The notes beneath the pieces are model-generated. The model was not told the origin of the DNA, ran no database searches, and was given only the letters and a program-made list of their open reading frames with translations. The position numbers were made by a program, and so were the translations under genes. 64,000 nt of DNA. Source: Penelope pileata. Lineage: Eukaryota; Chordata; Aves; Galliformes; Cracidae. This document shows positions 13,790 to 24,879 of the stretch, piece by piece. The stretch covers positions 1,156,121 through 1,220,120 of the forward strand of contig WBMW01000076.1 in NCBI GenBank assembly GCA_013396635.1, in the 5' to 3' direction. Every line of letters starts with the position of its first letter. Positions within the stretch are counted from its first letter, which is position 1.

Positions 13790-14145
13790 CCCTTCCCTCC
13801 AGCCTGTCCTGCTCCCCTGGATGGCATCCCTGCCCTTGAGAATATTGACTGCTTCCCTCAATTTGACTTCAACTGTAAGCCTGATGAGGTTGCGCTGTCA
13901 CCTCTGCCAGGTCACTGATAAGGTCATTAAACAGGACAAGTTCCAGTACAGACTCCTGTGGTACTCCATTGCCACTGGCCTGCAGGTAGAGTACGACCCA
14001 CTAACCATCACCTTCTAATCTGTGAGTGCAGTTATCCAACCAGTTTTTATTCATTTGTTTTTTCCACCCATTCATACCTTAATGTCTTAACTTGGATACA
14101 AGATTATTGTGGGAAACAAAGCTGAAAGCCTCATTAAAAGAAGGT
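13790..14145 (-). mobile_element. older CR1 retrotransposon, 3'-side segment (RT region)
   Basis: Read on the minus strand this is the palm region of a CR1 reverse transcriptase. The plus-strand text (ATGGCATCCCTGCCCTTGAG at 13821, AAACAGGACAAGTTCCAGTAC near 13932) is the familiar antisense CR1 wording. The region that should encode the FADD-type catalytic box, near 13870-13900, is mutated beyond recognition. The copy stops at 14145, where a younger CR1 begins, and the same family resumes at 16376 in the same orientation. The two pieces are therefore halves of one insertion. Subfamily is not assigned; decay suggests an old one. Confidence 0.8.
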
Positions 14146-14155
14146 AAATCACAGA
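14146..14155. repeat. 10-bp direct repeat (left), candidate CR1 target-site duplication
   Basis: AAATCACAGA occurs here and again at 16366-16375, exactly bounding the younger CR1. The left copy overlaps the CR1 tail repeat (ATCACAGA-like units), so part of the match may be microhomology used at integration and not a pure duplication. Confidence 0.6.
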
Positions 14156-15436
14156 ATCACAGAATTGCAGGGGTTGGAAGGGACCTCTAGAGATCATCGA
14201 GTCCAACCCCCCCTCCCCACCAAAGCAGGTTCCCTACAGCAGGCTGCACAGGTAGGCATCCAGAAGAGTCTTGAATTTCTCCAGAGAAGGAGACTCCACA
14301 ACCTCCCTGGGCAGCCTGTTCCAGTGCTCTGTCACCCACACCATGAAGAAGTTCCTATGCATGTTTGCACGGGACTTTGTGTGTTCCAGTTTTTTGCCAT
14401 TGCCACTTGTTCTATCATTACACACAACTGAAAAGAGCCTAGCCCCATCCTTTTGTCTCCAGCATGTTAGATATTTATAAACATTGATAAGGTCTCCTCT
14501 CAGTCTTCTGTTCTCCAGGCTGAGCAGATTCAGTTCACTCAGCCTTTCCTCGTAAGGGAGACGCTCCTGTTCCTTTATCATCTTTATTGCCCTCTGCTGG
14601 ACTCTTTACAGGAGGTCCCTGTCTTTTTCGTACCGGGGAGCCCAGAACTGGACACATTTCTCCAGGTGAGGCCTCACCAGGGCAGAGTAGAGGGGAGGAT
14701 TGCCTCCCTCGACCTGCTGGCCACACTCTTTTTAATGCACTCCAGAATCCCGTTGGCTTTCTTGGCCACAAGGGCCAGCAGGTCATCCCCCATACTGTAC
14801 TGATGCATGCAGTTATTCCTGCCCAGATACAAGACTCTACACTTCCTTTTGTTAAATCTCAACTGGTTCCTCTCTGCCCAACTCTCCAGCCTGTCCAGAT
14901 CTCTCTGAATGGCAGCACAGCCTTCTGGCATGCCAGCTACTCCATCAGCAAACTTTCTGACGGTGGATTCTATCCCTTTGTCCAGGTCATTGATGAAGAC
15001 GTTGAACTAGACCTGACACAGCAACGACCCCTGGGGAACTCCACTAGTTACAGACCTCCAACTAGCCTCTGCACCACTGATCACAATCCTCTGAGCTCTA
15101 TCAGTCAGTCAGTTCTCAGCCCACCTCACAGTCCACTCATCTATCTCACACTTTCTAAGGATATTGTGGAGACAGTATCAAATACTTGTCAAGGTAGATA
15201 ACACCCACTGCTCTCCCCCCATCTACCCAGCCAGTGGTGACATCATAGAAAACTACCAGGTTCATTGAGCACAGTTTCCCCCTGGTGAATCCATGCTGAC
15301 TACTCCTGATAACCTTCTCCTCTTCCAATTGCTTGGAGATGGCATCCCAAACAAGCTGGAACAAGGTGTTCCATCACCTTTCCAGGGATGGAGGTGAGAC
15401 TGACTGATCTGTAGTTTCCTGGATTGTCTTCTTGCC

Positions 15437-15580
15437 TGTCCTAGTTTCTAACAGAAGCTACACGTCTCTTAGTGTCTAGTATGAATTTATCTTGTACCTC
15501 CAAGATACTGATAACATCCTGGCAGTGTTGAGCGGAGCCGAGGACATAACTCACTTCCGCATTCCTCTGCCAGTGAAATA
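15437..15580 (+). mobile_element. ERV LTR 5' fragment inside CR1, cut off at N
   Basis: It starts TGTCCTAGTTTCTAACAGAAG and follows the 5' end of the LTR at 51999-52522 (read on its own sense strand) through GATAACATCCTGGCAGTGTTG and on to the single N at 15581. CR1 sequence resumes right after the N. Only about 145 bp of a ~520-bp LTR is present, with no 3' half and no second copy of the flank TTGCC. Either the rest was deleted, or it is missing from the assembly at the N. Confidence 0.8.
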
Positions 15581-15581
15581 N
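15581..15581. other. ambiguous base N at LTR/CR1 junction
   Basis: A single unresolved base lies exactly where LTR similarity ends and CR1 similarity resumes. Its position suggests a collapsed gap, not a base-calling ambiguity. Confidence 0.6.
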
Positions 15582-16365
15582 GCTCTATTGTTCTCCAAAG
15601 ACCTTTCAAAGGCCATTCAGCAATCACCTCTGCCAGCTCCCTCAGCACATGTGGGTGCATTCCATCGGGGCCTGTGGATTTGTGTGCATTGATTTTGGCT
15701 AGACGCTCTCAGACCATCTGTTCCTCAACAAAAAGGAAGCCTTCCATTCCCCAGACTCTCTCTCTTACCTCCAGGGTCCATGATTCCTGAGAGGGAGTCT
15801 TTGTAGTAAAGTGTTCAGTGTCTCTGCCTTCTCAGCATACCCTGTTACCAGAGCACCTACCTCATTTAGTATTGGACTCACATTTTCCCTATTCTTCCTT
15901 TCACTGTTGACATACGTAAAAAAACCTTTCTTGTTATTCTTTATCTCCTTTGCAAAATTAAATTTCAAGTGGGCCTTAGCCTTCCTTATTTCATCCCTGC
16001 AGGTCCTGACAACATTCCAGTATTCTTTTTTCTGCATATTGTGGACCTTCTTCTTCCCTTTGACTATATCTGTGAGCTCCTTGCTCATCCACAAAGGTCT
16101 CCTGCCATCTTTCTCTGATTTCTTACTCTTAAGGATGCACCTACCCAGAGCTTGGAAGAAATGATGTTTAAATGCTGACCAGCTCTCATGAGAAAGCGTT
16201 ACTTTCTGGTGCTCTAGCCCAAGGGAAACCTCCAAGTAGGTCCTGGAAGAGGTCAAAGTTGGCTTTCCTAAAGTCCAGGGTAGCAATCCTGTTTATTGCT
16301 TTGCTTCTTCCACTCAAGATCCTGAACTCCACCATCTCATGGTCAGTGCATCCCAGGCTGCCCCC

Positions 16366-16375
16366 AAATCACAGA
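16366..16375. repeat. 10-bp direct repeat (right), candidate CR1 target-site duplication
   Basis: This is the second copy of AAATCACAGA (first at 14146-14155), at the 5' edge of the younger CR1. The older CR1 wording continues directly to its right. Confidence 0.6.
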
Positions 16376-17390
16376 CGATACAATCCACTCATCTAGAAAT
16401 CTATGCAATTTATCAGAGAAGGATATCAGGTTGTCAGGAACAATTTACTTCTAGCAAATCCATGCCTACAGCCAGGGTTTTCTCTTCTATGTGCCCAAGG
16501 CCAAGTTTTAGTCTGGGACAAGATTTTGCCTGTAGTCTCTGACTTAATTTTCATCTTCTTCTGTTAGCTGCTCTCCTACTTTAACTATTTTGTTTACTGT
16601 AGAGGCCTGGGAAATGGTGGTGAAGACAGGCAAAGACATTTTGTACATCAGCCTGTCTGCTATCACTAAATCAATGTCCCGTTTATTGATGTGACATTTT
16701 CCTTGTTCAGTCTTTTACTGCTAATTTAGTCTTGGAAGCTTTTCTTGTTGCCTTCAATATCTCTTGAAAGTCTTTACTCCAGCTGACCTTTAGTTTTGGT
16801 GACACCATCTGCATCTCCTGGCAATGTTTCTGAATTTGTCCTTTATAGTCTGGCTCCACTTCTACCTTGTGTTGTCTATTTGCACTAGAGCTCTGTCACG
16901 GCTTTTCTTCTCAGCCAAGCAAGTATCCTGATAAGTCTGCTTTGTTTCCTGTGTATTGGGATGAACTGTTCTTTAAAGATCTTCCAGCTTCCCTGAGATC
17001 CTTCACCCTCCAGAGCTATGATGTTGCCACATAATAGTTGCCCGAATAACCTGGGGTCTGCTCTCCTATACTCTGCTACCTCCATCCTTACTCTCCTTTG
17101 GATCTCAAACTCCACTGTTTCATGGTCATCGTAGCCAGTGTTGGCATTGATTATAACATACTTGTCTGACTCTGTTTTTAGTGAATAATAGGTCCAACTG
17201 TGCATCACTTATAGCTGCTCATCCTATACCTGAGCCAAGAAGTTATCCTCTTCTTAACAAATTAACAAATCCACTTGACTGCCTATGTCCCATTGTGTTG
17301 CTGTTCTGACAGATATCAGGAAGGTTAAGGTTCTCCTTGAGACTGTGGGTCTGTGATTCAGTGAGTTCTGCATGATTGAATTATTGTTAC
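16376..17390 (-). mobile_element. older CR1 retrotransposon, 5'-side segment (RT start, linker, endonuclease end)
   Basis: This continues the element begun at 13790-14145. The text at 16411-16465 (ATCAGAGAAGGATATCAGG, then AGCAAATCCATGCCTAC) is the antisense of the RT fingers, where older CR1 families read similarly. 16560-16880 corresponds to the linker and 17100-17390 to the end of the endonuclease. Many small indels break the frame, much more than in the younger insert. The far right edge is approximate. Confidence 0.75.
16885..17208 (-). pseudogene. older CR1 ORF2 fragment (endonuclease-to-linker)
   Basis: A 107-codon frame on the minus strand contains DDHETVEFEIQRRVRMEVAE, then FGQLLCGN..ALEGEGSQGSWKIFKE. 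It matches the conserved CR1 order of SDHEMVEF, then DLFRDLLG..ALEGRGAQESW..FKHHF, the region just after the endonuclease. Residue-level divergence from the equivalent region of the neighbouring younger copy (15765-16286) shows it is another subfamily or an older insertion. It is a fragment without catalytic residues. Confidence 0.8.
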
Positions 17391-17460
17391 AGTGGAAATA
17401 AAATGTTGAATGATGAGACTATAGGGTAGATATAAAATTGTATATAAAAATAATCCTAGC

Positions 17461-17663
17461 ATCATAGGATCATAGCAAAATTCAGGTGCAAAGGGACAGC
17501 AGAAAGTCCACCTCCATCTCAAAGCAATGACAGCTATGACATCAGAACAGGTGGTTCATGTTTTTATACATACAGGTTTTGAAAACCTCCAGGGCTAGAG
17601 ATGGCGTAGCCTCTCTGGGCAATCTGTTCCTGTGATTGGCTGCCCTTACTTTCTTAAGGTTAA
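17461..17663 (-). mobile_element. CR1 3'-end fragment, old
   Basis: Tail-like units (ATCATAGGATCATAG) at 17461 are followed by the degenerate antisense 3' UTR and the GCCTCTCTGGGCAATCTGTTCC motif near 17610, the antisense of the WNRLPREV block. It is a separate insertion, because a CR1 3' end lies here upstream of the older element's 5' side. It is degraded, and the right edge is uncertain. Confidence 0.75.
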
Positions 17664-20600
17664 TAATAAACAAGGAAAAAAGTCATTGGAAAGAACGGAT
17701 ATGCTTATCTTTATTTTGTGGGTGACAGTTTAATGAGTCTGCTAGCAAGTTCTCATAAATTTCCTTCTTGTAACTCAGAGATCATGAAAAAAATTATAAA
17801 CCATTCCATGAGATAGCTGTTGAAAGACATGTACAACTATCTTCCGTAAATTAACCTTCTTCTATTTAAGATGTAATCAGAAGAATCTCAGTGTGTCAGC
17901 AGCATCATTCAGAAGCTCCCTCAACCAGATCTGTAGTGAGTATTGACTTTGCAATATTGCACTGCATAATAATTGTTAAGAAAGTTGTAAGTTCAGCCTT
18001 ACTTTGCTCTTATGGTTTGAGGCTACATTTCCACAGACTGCTGGAGGTATTGCATTGTATGTAAAATAGAATATTACCACATCTGAAAATATTACCACAT
18101 CTGTTATTGTATCAAATTCACGTCTTAGAGTATCACCACAGAAATTTCATAGACTAACAGAATGATATTGTTTTGCCATTGTTTTGTAGTACCAGTTGTA
18201 CTCTGACATAACTTTATGCCCTCTTTTTCCCACCAGTGTTTCAAGTCTGGTATTCATGCAGCAGTTTGGGACATACTTTGGTAATGATGTAGGCTTATGA
18301 AGACCATAACATGGATGATTCATGCAAAACCTTTTTTCTCTCCCTTTTTTTCTTTTTTTTTCATTTCTGGATGACTTCTGGCAAAGCTTCCAAAACCAAC
18401 CACTAATATAACATAAATATAGAGGATACTTTTCTATTTCTAGAGGCAAATGTATTTGAAGTGGGGCTTTATTTTAGGGCTTTAAGGACTGCCAGAATAC
18501 AGTCTTATCCTTCCACCCGGGGTCATATTTACTTGGAAAGAAAAGTGGTGTCCATTTGCAGTTGTGACTAACTGTGCTAGTTCCTACTTCCCCACACATG
18601 CAGTTGTTTTTTTTTTGTTTCTAACAATGGCCACTTTAGCTACAAGAAAGGTATGCATTTCTAACAATAAGATCCAAAGAGAGAGCTTACATTTAAATGA
18701 CTGAAAGTGCTCTGTGAAAGAAGAGGGAAACCCTCTTTGTAACGAAACTCTCCCTAGAGAGGAGAGAGGTTTGGCAAGCCAGACAGCTTCCTTTGCCTGA
18801 GGAATTCAGCCCTTTTAGTGGGGAATATATAAATGCCCTCCCTCAACTGGTGTGAACACGACGTACCCCCTGTGCCTCTGAAAAATAATCAGTCAGGAGG
18901 TCATGGCCTATTTATGAGGATGTGCTGTAGCAGAGGATCTTTCCAAAGGAGTTTAATTCCCTTTTAGGTTTCCTATGTGCTTCAGGCTAGGCCTGTCTCT
19001 GACCCTGAGCTCAGCTTTTAGGAAGATGGGCAAAGTTGGTGAAGCAAGTTAGGGAGGGTATTGTGTGCTAACAGCAAGTGGCATGCAGTGCCAGGTACCT
19101 TCCTCAGATGATGTGTACCTGACTGAACTTGTTCCATTCCTTTGGTGCTCTGAAGAGATCAGTGTCTGTGGTCTGCTACACCATAACCAAAGGTAAGAGA
19201 GAAACACACCTCAGACATGTCCCCGAAGAGAACAAATGCCAGCTGCATCCATGGCCACCATCAGAGGGACTGATGGACACCAAATGAGTTGGATAGAGTT
19301 TGGCTTAAAAGCTATAATAACGCAAAACCCCTGCAAGGTTGTTGAGATGAGAACTCGCAGTACACTGTAGCGCCTGCATGATGTGGTGCCTTCTCTACAG
19401 CAGGCTGCTCTGCTCCTTTGTGGAACACTTCTGTCCTCTGATTTCTCTTGTGCTTGCATGGGGTTGAGTGACAAGTGTGCCAGAATGAGAGGCCAGGGTC
19501 TCAGTGGTCCCTGAGATGTGGGTGGTGCAGTTTCAAGCCCTCTACCCTCCTGATTTAGGTAGAAATCTGAAAATTGCTATCTGGCAATCCATGCAGATAT
19601 CCTAAATATCCTGTCATTACCTTCTCTGGGAGGTTGGTGCTTTTGAACTATTCTCATGGAGAGGTGGACTGTGAAATGCTTGAAATGGAGAGCTGAACCT
19701 GAGTCTCCCACATCTCAGTGCCTGTCTTTGCTGGTGGGCAATCAAGGTCTCCGAGCGGCCCCACAGCTGACTTCTTTTTTCACAGATATGTCAGATACAC
19801 TGGAGCTCAAGCATCCAGGACATTTATGTTCTTTCTATTGAAAATTAATTTAATCAATATACTGACTTTTAACTATCAAATCTAAGCTTTTCCATGTAGA
19901 TTTTTGTGAATATTGGCCCAAATATGATATATTCTGATTTAGATTCTAATAAATAGATTGTGACTGCAAACCTGGAACTGAGAACAAATCCAAGCCCTGC
20001 TCACTAAGCCACTGTCTGCTCTTTGTTTAAGTTACTTTAAAAACAAATGCTTCTTCCATGCTGCCTACAGTACATGATCTGATTAACATAAATAACATAA
20101 ATCAGTTAACAAATGTGCAAGTACCATCAGGACATGCCTGTATAAAAAATTCGTGAATATATAGTCCTTTGCCACAATTTGTTTCGCGTTTCTTTCTGTC
20201 TCTCCCCTTGTTTATAAGTGGCACCTGGCACATCTCACGCAGCAAAGGTCATGCTCATTGCAAGTCTTGAAGAGCTGAACTCCTCATGATCCACTGCCCT
20301 TGAAGTGAGGCACTTAAATTTTGTCTTCCTGAGTTGCTTGCCACTGCAATACCCCAATAGCAAGAGGCAGACTCCTTCAGAAGTTTATTTAGCCTGTAGG
20401 GAAGCTGGGTCATTTTCCAGTACCCCTCATTTTCCCTGCAGGACTTTCAGAAGAAGTCTGCATTGAGTCCTAATTTAGGATCCTTTGGTAAGATGAGATG
20501 AATCTGGGCCCTCTGTAGGGCTTAAGTATCTAAGCTTTTGAGAATTTGAGCCTAATATCTTTGTATAAGGAAAAAAGTCAAATCTTTTTTCTCCGCTCTT

Positions 20601-23600
20601 TAGTGCCTGACAAGTTCTTGGATGTTATTTAAAAACAATAATCTCTGATAATTGCTCATTTATAGAAGCTATTACTTGCCTCCAGTTTTCTTTTAATAGA
20701 TCTAGAACTAAGATCAAAACTGGATTATAATATTTTTATAATACAAACATGTTTTTTATTGCATTTTTTAAAGCCAACAAATCGAGAAAGTCTGATTTTA
20801 CATTTTAATTTGGACTGCATATACTAACAGAATTAGGTACAAATCAGAGTTTAACATCTTGAATTTATTAACGTTTTTGCATTCCTTTTTACTTGCTTAA
20901 GGGTCTTTTTGGCTAACCATGTAGAGCTGAAATGATGAATTAGTAATTGCACAGAAAATTGCAGTGTGGCACATGATTGCCCATTATCAGATAAGAAAAC
21001 CAAAACCACTGAAAAAATATAATTTTTGCACAGAGATGTTTGTCTTTACAGAAGCACATGTTTTGACATGCTGGTTTGGCAGATAACCATTCATTTAAAA
21101 CAAGAGGTAGATCAAATAGGTTCTCCTCAATCTTGCTCTAACCTCTAAAACAGCTGTTGCTATGGGAAATGTATTTCCCATGTAACTCTCCTGAATATTA
21201 CATGATGAACCTAATCCTTCCCTTATGCATATGTTTAGAAAAGAGAAAGGTGATGTTTTTTGTGAGACTTTGCAACTCTGCTGTATTTGAACTGTTCAAC
21301 CTGCAAACATACTGGCTTATTTCTACAGCACTTCACGCTATGGAAAATGTCTTTAACGAGTCTTGCTATCTTATGAATATTCAAATTACATTTGAAATTA
21401 CCAAATGAAAAGAAGAGCAAGTTGAATACTAATGCCCACATGGTTAAGCTGTCACACTATTGTCACATTTTTATAGAAATGCCAGCCAAATTTCCCAGGT
21501 GCGGTTTCTCCATTTCTCATATAACATCAACAAAAAATAAATCTCTGCATTAAAATAATGCATACAAATATACTAGTGGTTGTTAGGCAGAAGAAAAAAC
21601 ATACTGTAAACTCATCCAAAAGAAACTATATTAAAGATCCGGTGTGAGACAGAATTTTGGATGAGCTCTAAGCAACTTTTCATCAGCATGGTTCTCTTAA
21701 GAGAAACACTTTGCAGCATTGCTCCTCTTTATAAATGAGCTAACCTCAGACATTACCAAGCACCCAAACAACTGGGCTGTTTCAGACTTGCAGTACATTA
21801 ATAAATGATGATGTTTATGAAAGATATTGCAGACATTTTTCCAAGGCTGTGGAAAACCCAATAAAGAAAAAAAAAGTCTGAAAGAAGTCTCTGAGGTCTT
21901 CTTTTTTTTGGAGAGGGGAGGCAAAGGCATGCAAGCCTAATGTGGGAAGGCTACCATGAGCTGAAAGGCCACGGCTGACAATTGGTGATCTTAGAGCTAG
22001 GGAAGGGCAGATATCCTCAGAGCAAGCATGCCAGCTGCCTGAACTGGCCGCCTGGAGTTTGCTTGTTGTGGATGTTTTGTTGAACAGTAGCTCAGTAGAA
22101 GCTTGTTAAATGCGAACATAATCAGAGGGGTCTGAAAATCCTCCACTGTGGAGCTGAAGCAGCAGAGGTGACAACTTACCTCTGGTGGGACCCTGTCAGA
22201 GAGTCTCATCAGCTTTGTGTAAAGTCTTGTCACTCAGCTTGCCTGAAGGCATCAGATGGCACATTGCGTTTACTGAATGGGATTGTTTGTGTGTGAAGAT
22301 ATAAAATATTGTCACACCTCAGCTAATTACTGTGATAGGGCATCTGTGACAGGAATTCAGAACACGTAGAGAAAATGAGCAGCAGAAGACACATATACAT
22401 GTACACACACCTTCTTGTTAAACACTGTCTGTAGTTTTCTGACCTACCCAGTGACAACTTCTGTGTGCTGTGGCTAACTGCGTTTAGCACCAATGCTCTA
22501 AGGTACGTTGGGGCAGGTGAACTGGTGAGGAGCAGGTAGGGCTGCAAGCTGGTTCCCCACATTTCCAGTGCCTGGAGGAGGCTGTCAGTTACTTCTAAGC
22601 CTCCTTTCTCTCCTGGCCTACTGCAAGGCTGTGTGCTGTGGTCCAAGGTCTGTGACAACCTTATCACAGACATCTCTGGAGATACCTTGAAGTGTGATTG
22701 TGTTCTAACTGTTTTTAAAATTGCTTTTACAAGCTTGAAGAGAGGATTTCAGTGAGTCTTTAAGGTGCTTTCATGTACCTTCACTTGTTTGTTGGTCTCT
22801 AGCAGCTATACGACATGCAATTGTTTTTGATGGCTTGGGCTCTTCTTCAATGACTCTGTGCCCAACCTGGCAGAAATGAGTTTCCCAGGGGTATCCGTAC
22901 CAGAGAGATTGCCATGAAATAGAATACCAGTATTTGTTAAACACTCATGCCAGTGTATGCCCAGAATACGAATTAAGCAGATGTAATAAAATGGTTCAAG
23001 CTGTTGGATTTGGTAACTGTGCAGATTCTGAGAATCTGCCTAGCAAGAGGAGTAGATACTTGTGTCCTTGTCCTTGGCACCCATTTTGAGTATTGTGTTT
23101 GTTCTTCACTCTGATGACAATATTGCAAACGATCAAAATGTGGTTTTTAAAAAAGAAAAGAAAAATCGTATCATTAATATTATAGCTTGTGTGCAATGCA
23201 TGTGTTTTGAAGTTGTCATAAATTCACATGAAGATTTTTGCCCTGCTTTTTCAGGGCATTGTCCATGAAGTCATTAAAAAGAAAAGAACAGTGCAAAGCC
23301 GAGGAATGCATAAAAAGCATTTAATACAGATTATTTGGTGTTGTTCACTGTCCAGAAAACAAACTGCTCAGTATGTGAGAGATATACGGAGAACAGAAGA
23401 AGTGCAAGTCAACAGTCATCTGTAATCTTGTAAGACAGATAACACATCACAGGTGACAATTTTGTCAATAAGCCCTGATGCAAATAATAGGAAAAAGAAA
23501 ATGCTATCACAATACAGGAAAACAGACACCTGGAGGATACATTTCTTAAAGAAATGCTGTTTATGTAAAATGTGAAAGTAGAAAACAAGTGCCTGAACTG

Positions 23601-24530
23601 ATACACATGATTTTTTAAATTCTGTTCTTCCTCTTGATAAAAATATCAGACTAAATTAAGCTGTGATGTAACCGCTGTAAAATCAGTCGACATAAATTGA
23701 AGATAAATTGCTGCCATAAATCATCAAAATAAATGACAATTGTGTCTGCTCATGCCAGAAATTAATCTGGCTCATTTCAACAGCAATTCTTTGACATCCA
23801 AAGCTAGATTTATTTTCTGTTTTCTATGCAACATCCTAAACTTGACTTTAGATGTGCAAAGACATGCCCATTCTTCGCGATTAGTGCCTCTAAGCCTCGC
23901 ATTACCAGGTATGTGGAGAGGTGTGCATAGTATTCCCATTCTGCTGTTCATTTCCCTTCAGATATTTCCGGGAAGAGGTTTTGCAGTGCATGGAAGCCAT
24001 GAGATAAGAAAATTGTACTTACCGTACTGTTTCTCATCCCTTGATACACGTGCACATCCCACGCTTGGTGCGTTTCTGAGGTGGTCAAGGAGAATTCCCT
24101 GTCCTCAGTGTAATAGCAGGTAGATGAATGTGTAAGTGAGGAAGGGAGTGGGAATAACAGAAAGGGGTTTCAGACTGTCTCAGGCTTCTCATGACAAATA
24201 ATCTAACACGAAACAAATCAACCCAGCTAAAGTGAGGGCCTTTGCACCTCAGTTAAGTGTTTTAATGGGTAGATTACTGTTACTTGGAACTTTCTTCATT
24301 TTGTTGCAGTGTGATTCTCCTCAGAAACAAAAGCAAAGGTCATTCCTGCTCTTCAAACCTGCTCTTGGGAGATACCAAGTGAACGGGTTTAGAGATGGAC
24401 AGCACTTCCTTATGTGGGGAGCAGGATCTGAAATCCGCGTTTTCTCTTATTTCCTCCCCAGATTTGATTTCAGGCACAACTTTTATTATCCTAGTGTGCA
24501 CAGGGAAAATATGGACATGCTCCCCATACC
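17664..24530. other. unannotated AT-rich sequence
   Basis: No gene or transposon was recognised across ~6.9 kb. A short direct repeat (ATATTACCACATCTG twice) sits at about 18072-18104 and a T-rich patch at 18343-18361. Frames of up to 127 codons (23740-24123 plus) have no recognisable family. Confidence 0.5.
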
Positions 24531-24540
24531 CACTGTATGG
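24531..24540. repeat. 10-bp direct repeat (left) flanking a CR1
   Basis: CACTGTATGG is found here and at 24828-24837, abutting the two ends of the CR1 copy between them. This is a candidate target-site duplication. Confidence 0.65.
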
Positions 24541-24827
24541 GTTCTCCCAGATAACTAGTGACAGGATGGGAGGGAATGGCCACAAGTTGCACCAGGGGAG
24601 ATTTAGATTAGATATAAGGAAAAACTTTTTCTCTCAGAGTGGTCAGGCACTGGAATGGCCTGCCCAGGGAGGTGGTGGAGTCACCGTCCCTGGCGCTGAA
24701 GCATCTGGATGAGGTGCTAAGGCACATGATTTAGTAGCTTAGTGGGTAGTAACGGTGATAGGAGGACGGTTGGAGTAGATGATCTTGTAGGTCCTTTCCA
24801 ACCTTGTGTTTCTATGATTCTATGATT
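24541..24827 (+). mobile_element. CR1 retrotransposon, short 3'-end copy with flanking repeats
   Basis: The sense strand reads TCCCAGATAACTAGTGACAGG, then AAGTTGCACCAGGGGAGATT, the GAATGGCCTGCCCAGGGAGG block (residues like WNGLPREVVES) and ends in TTCTATGATTCTATGATTC. It is about 287 bp and 5'-truncated. Two terminal ATTCTATG units and good preservation suggest a moderately recent insertion. Confidence 0.92.
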
Positions 24828-24837
24828 CACTGTATGG
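24828..24837. repeat. 10-bp direct repeat (right) flanking a CR1
   Basis: Exact second copy of CACTGTATGG, starting directly after the last tail unit. Confidence 0.65.
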
Positions 24838-24879
24838 TCGCAAGATACTACCACTGGTTGCAAGATCATCTGGTCTTAC

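Larger units (their letters stand above)
14234..16286 (-). pseudogene. CR1 ORF2 (endonuclease/reverse transcriptase) remnant
   Basis: Minus-strand frames cover successive parts of CR1 ORF2, the polyprotein that nicks DNA and reverse-transcribes CR1 RNA. 15765-16286 is the linker between endonuclease and RT (SKELTDIVKGKKK, NRENVSPILNE). 15155-15364 holds RT fingers/palm (VIRSSQHGFTRGK). 14674-14931 is the late RT region (NQLRFNKRKCRVLYLGRNN). 14234-14581 is the C-terminal domain (LPYEERLSELNLLSLENRRL ... HWNRLPREVVES). It is clearly dead: motif A keeps YLD but loses about 7 nt immediately after it, breaking the frame near 15190, and the FADD box near 14945 reads FADG, losing the second catalytic Asp. 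An LTR piece also interrupts the frame at 15437-15581. Confidence 0.88.
14156..16365 (-). mobile_element. younger CR1 retrotransposon, 5'-truncated, inserted in an older CR1
   Basis: The CR1 3' end is at the left, with CACAGAAT-type tail units followed by the antisense of the 3' UTR (GGTTGGAAGGGACCTCTAG at about 14172). Moving right come the ORF2 C-terminal domain, reverse transcriptase, the linker after the endonuclease, and a short piece of endonuclease at about 16290-16365. The copy is roughly 2.2 kb including a foreign LTR piece (15437-15581). That is about half of the usual ~4.5 kb CR1, so it is 5'-truncated as most CR1 copies are. It splits an older CR1 lying in the same orientation, and AAATCACAGA repeats at both edges support a single insertion event. 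Confidence 0.9.

Noticed and set aside
14587..15201. 204-codon plus-strand frame, the longest in the window
   Set aside because: It is the antisense of CR1 ORF2 reverse-transcriptase sequence. The minus strand carries the recognisable protein.
15811..16164. 117-codon plus-strand frame with Phe/Ser-rich hydrophobic stretches
   Set aside because: Antisense shadow of the CR1 linker region on the minus strand.
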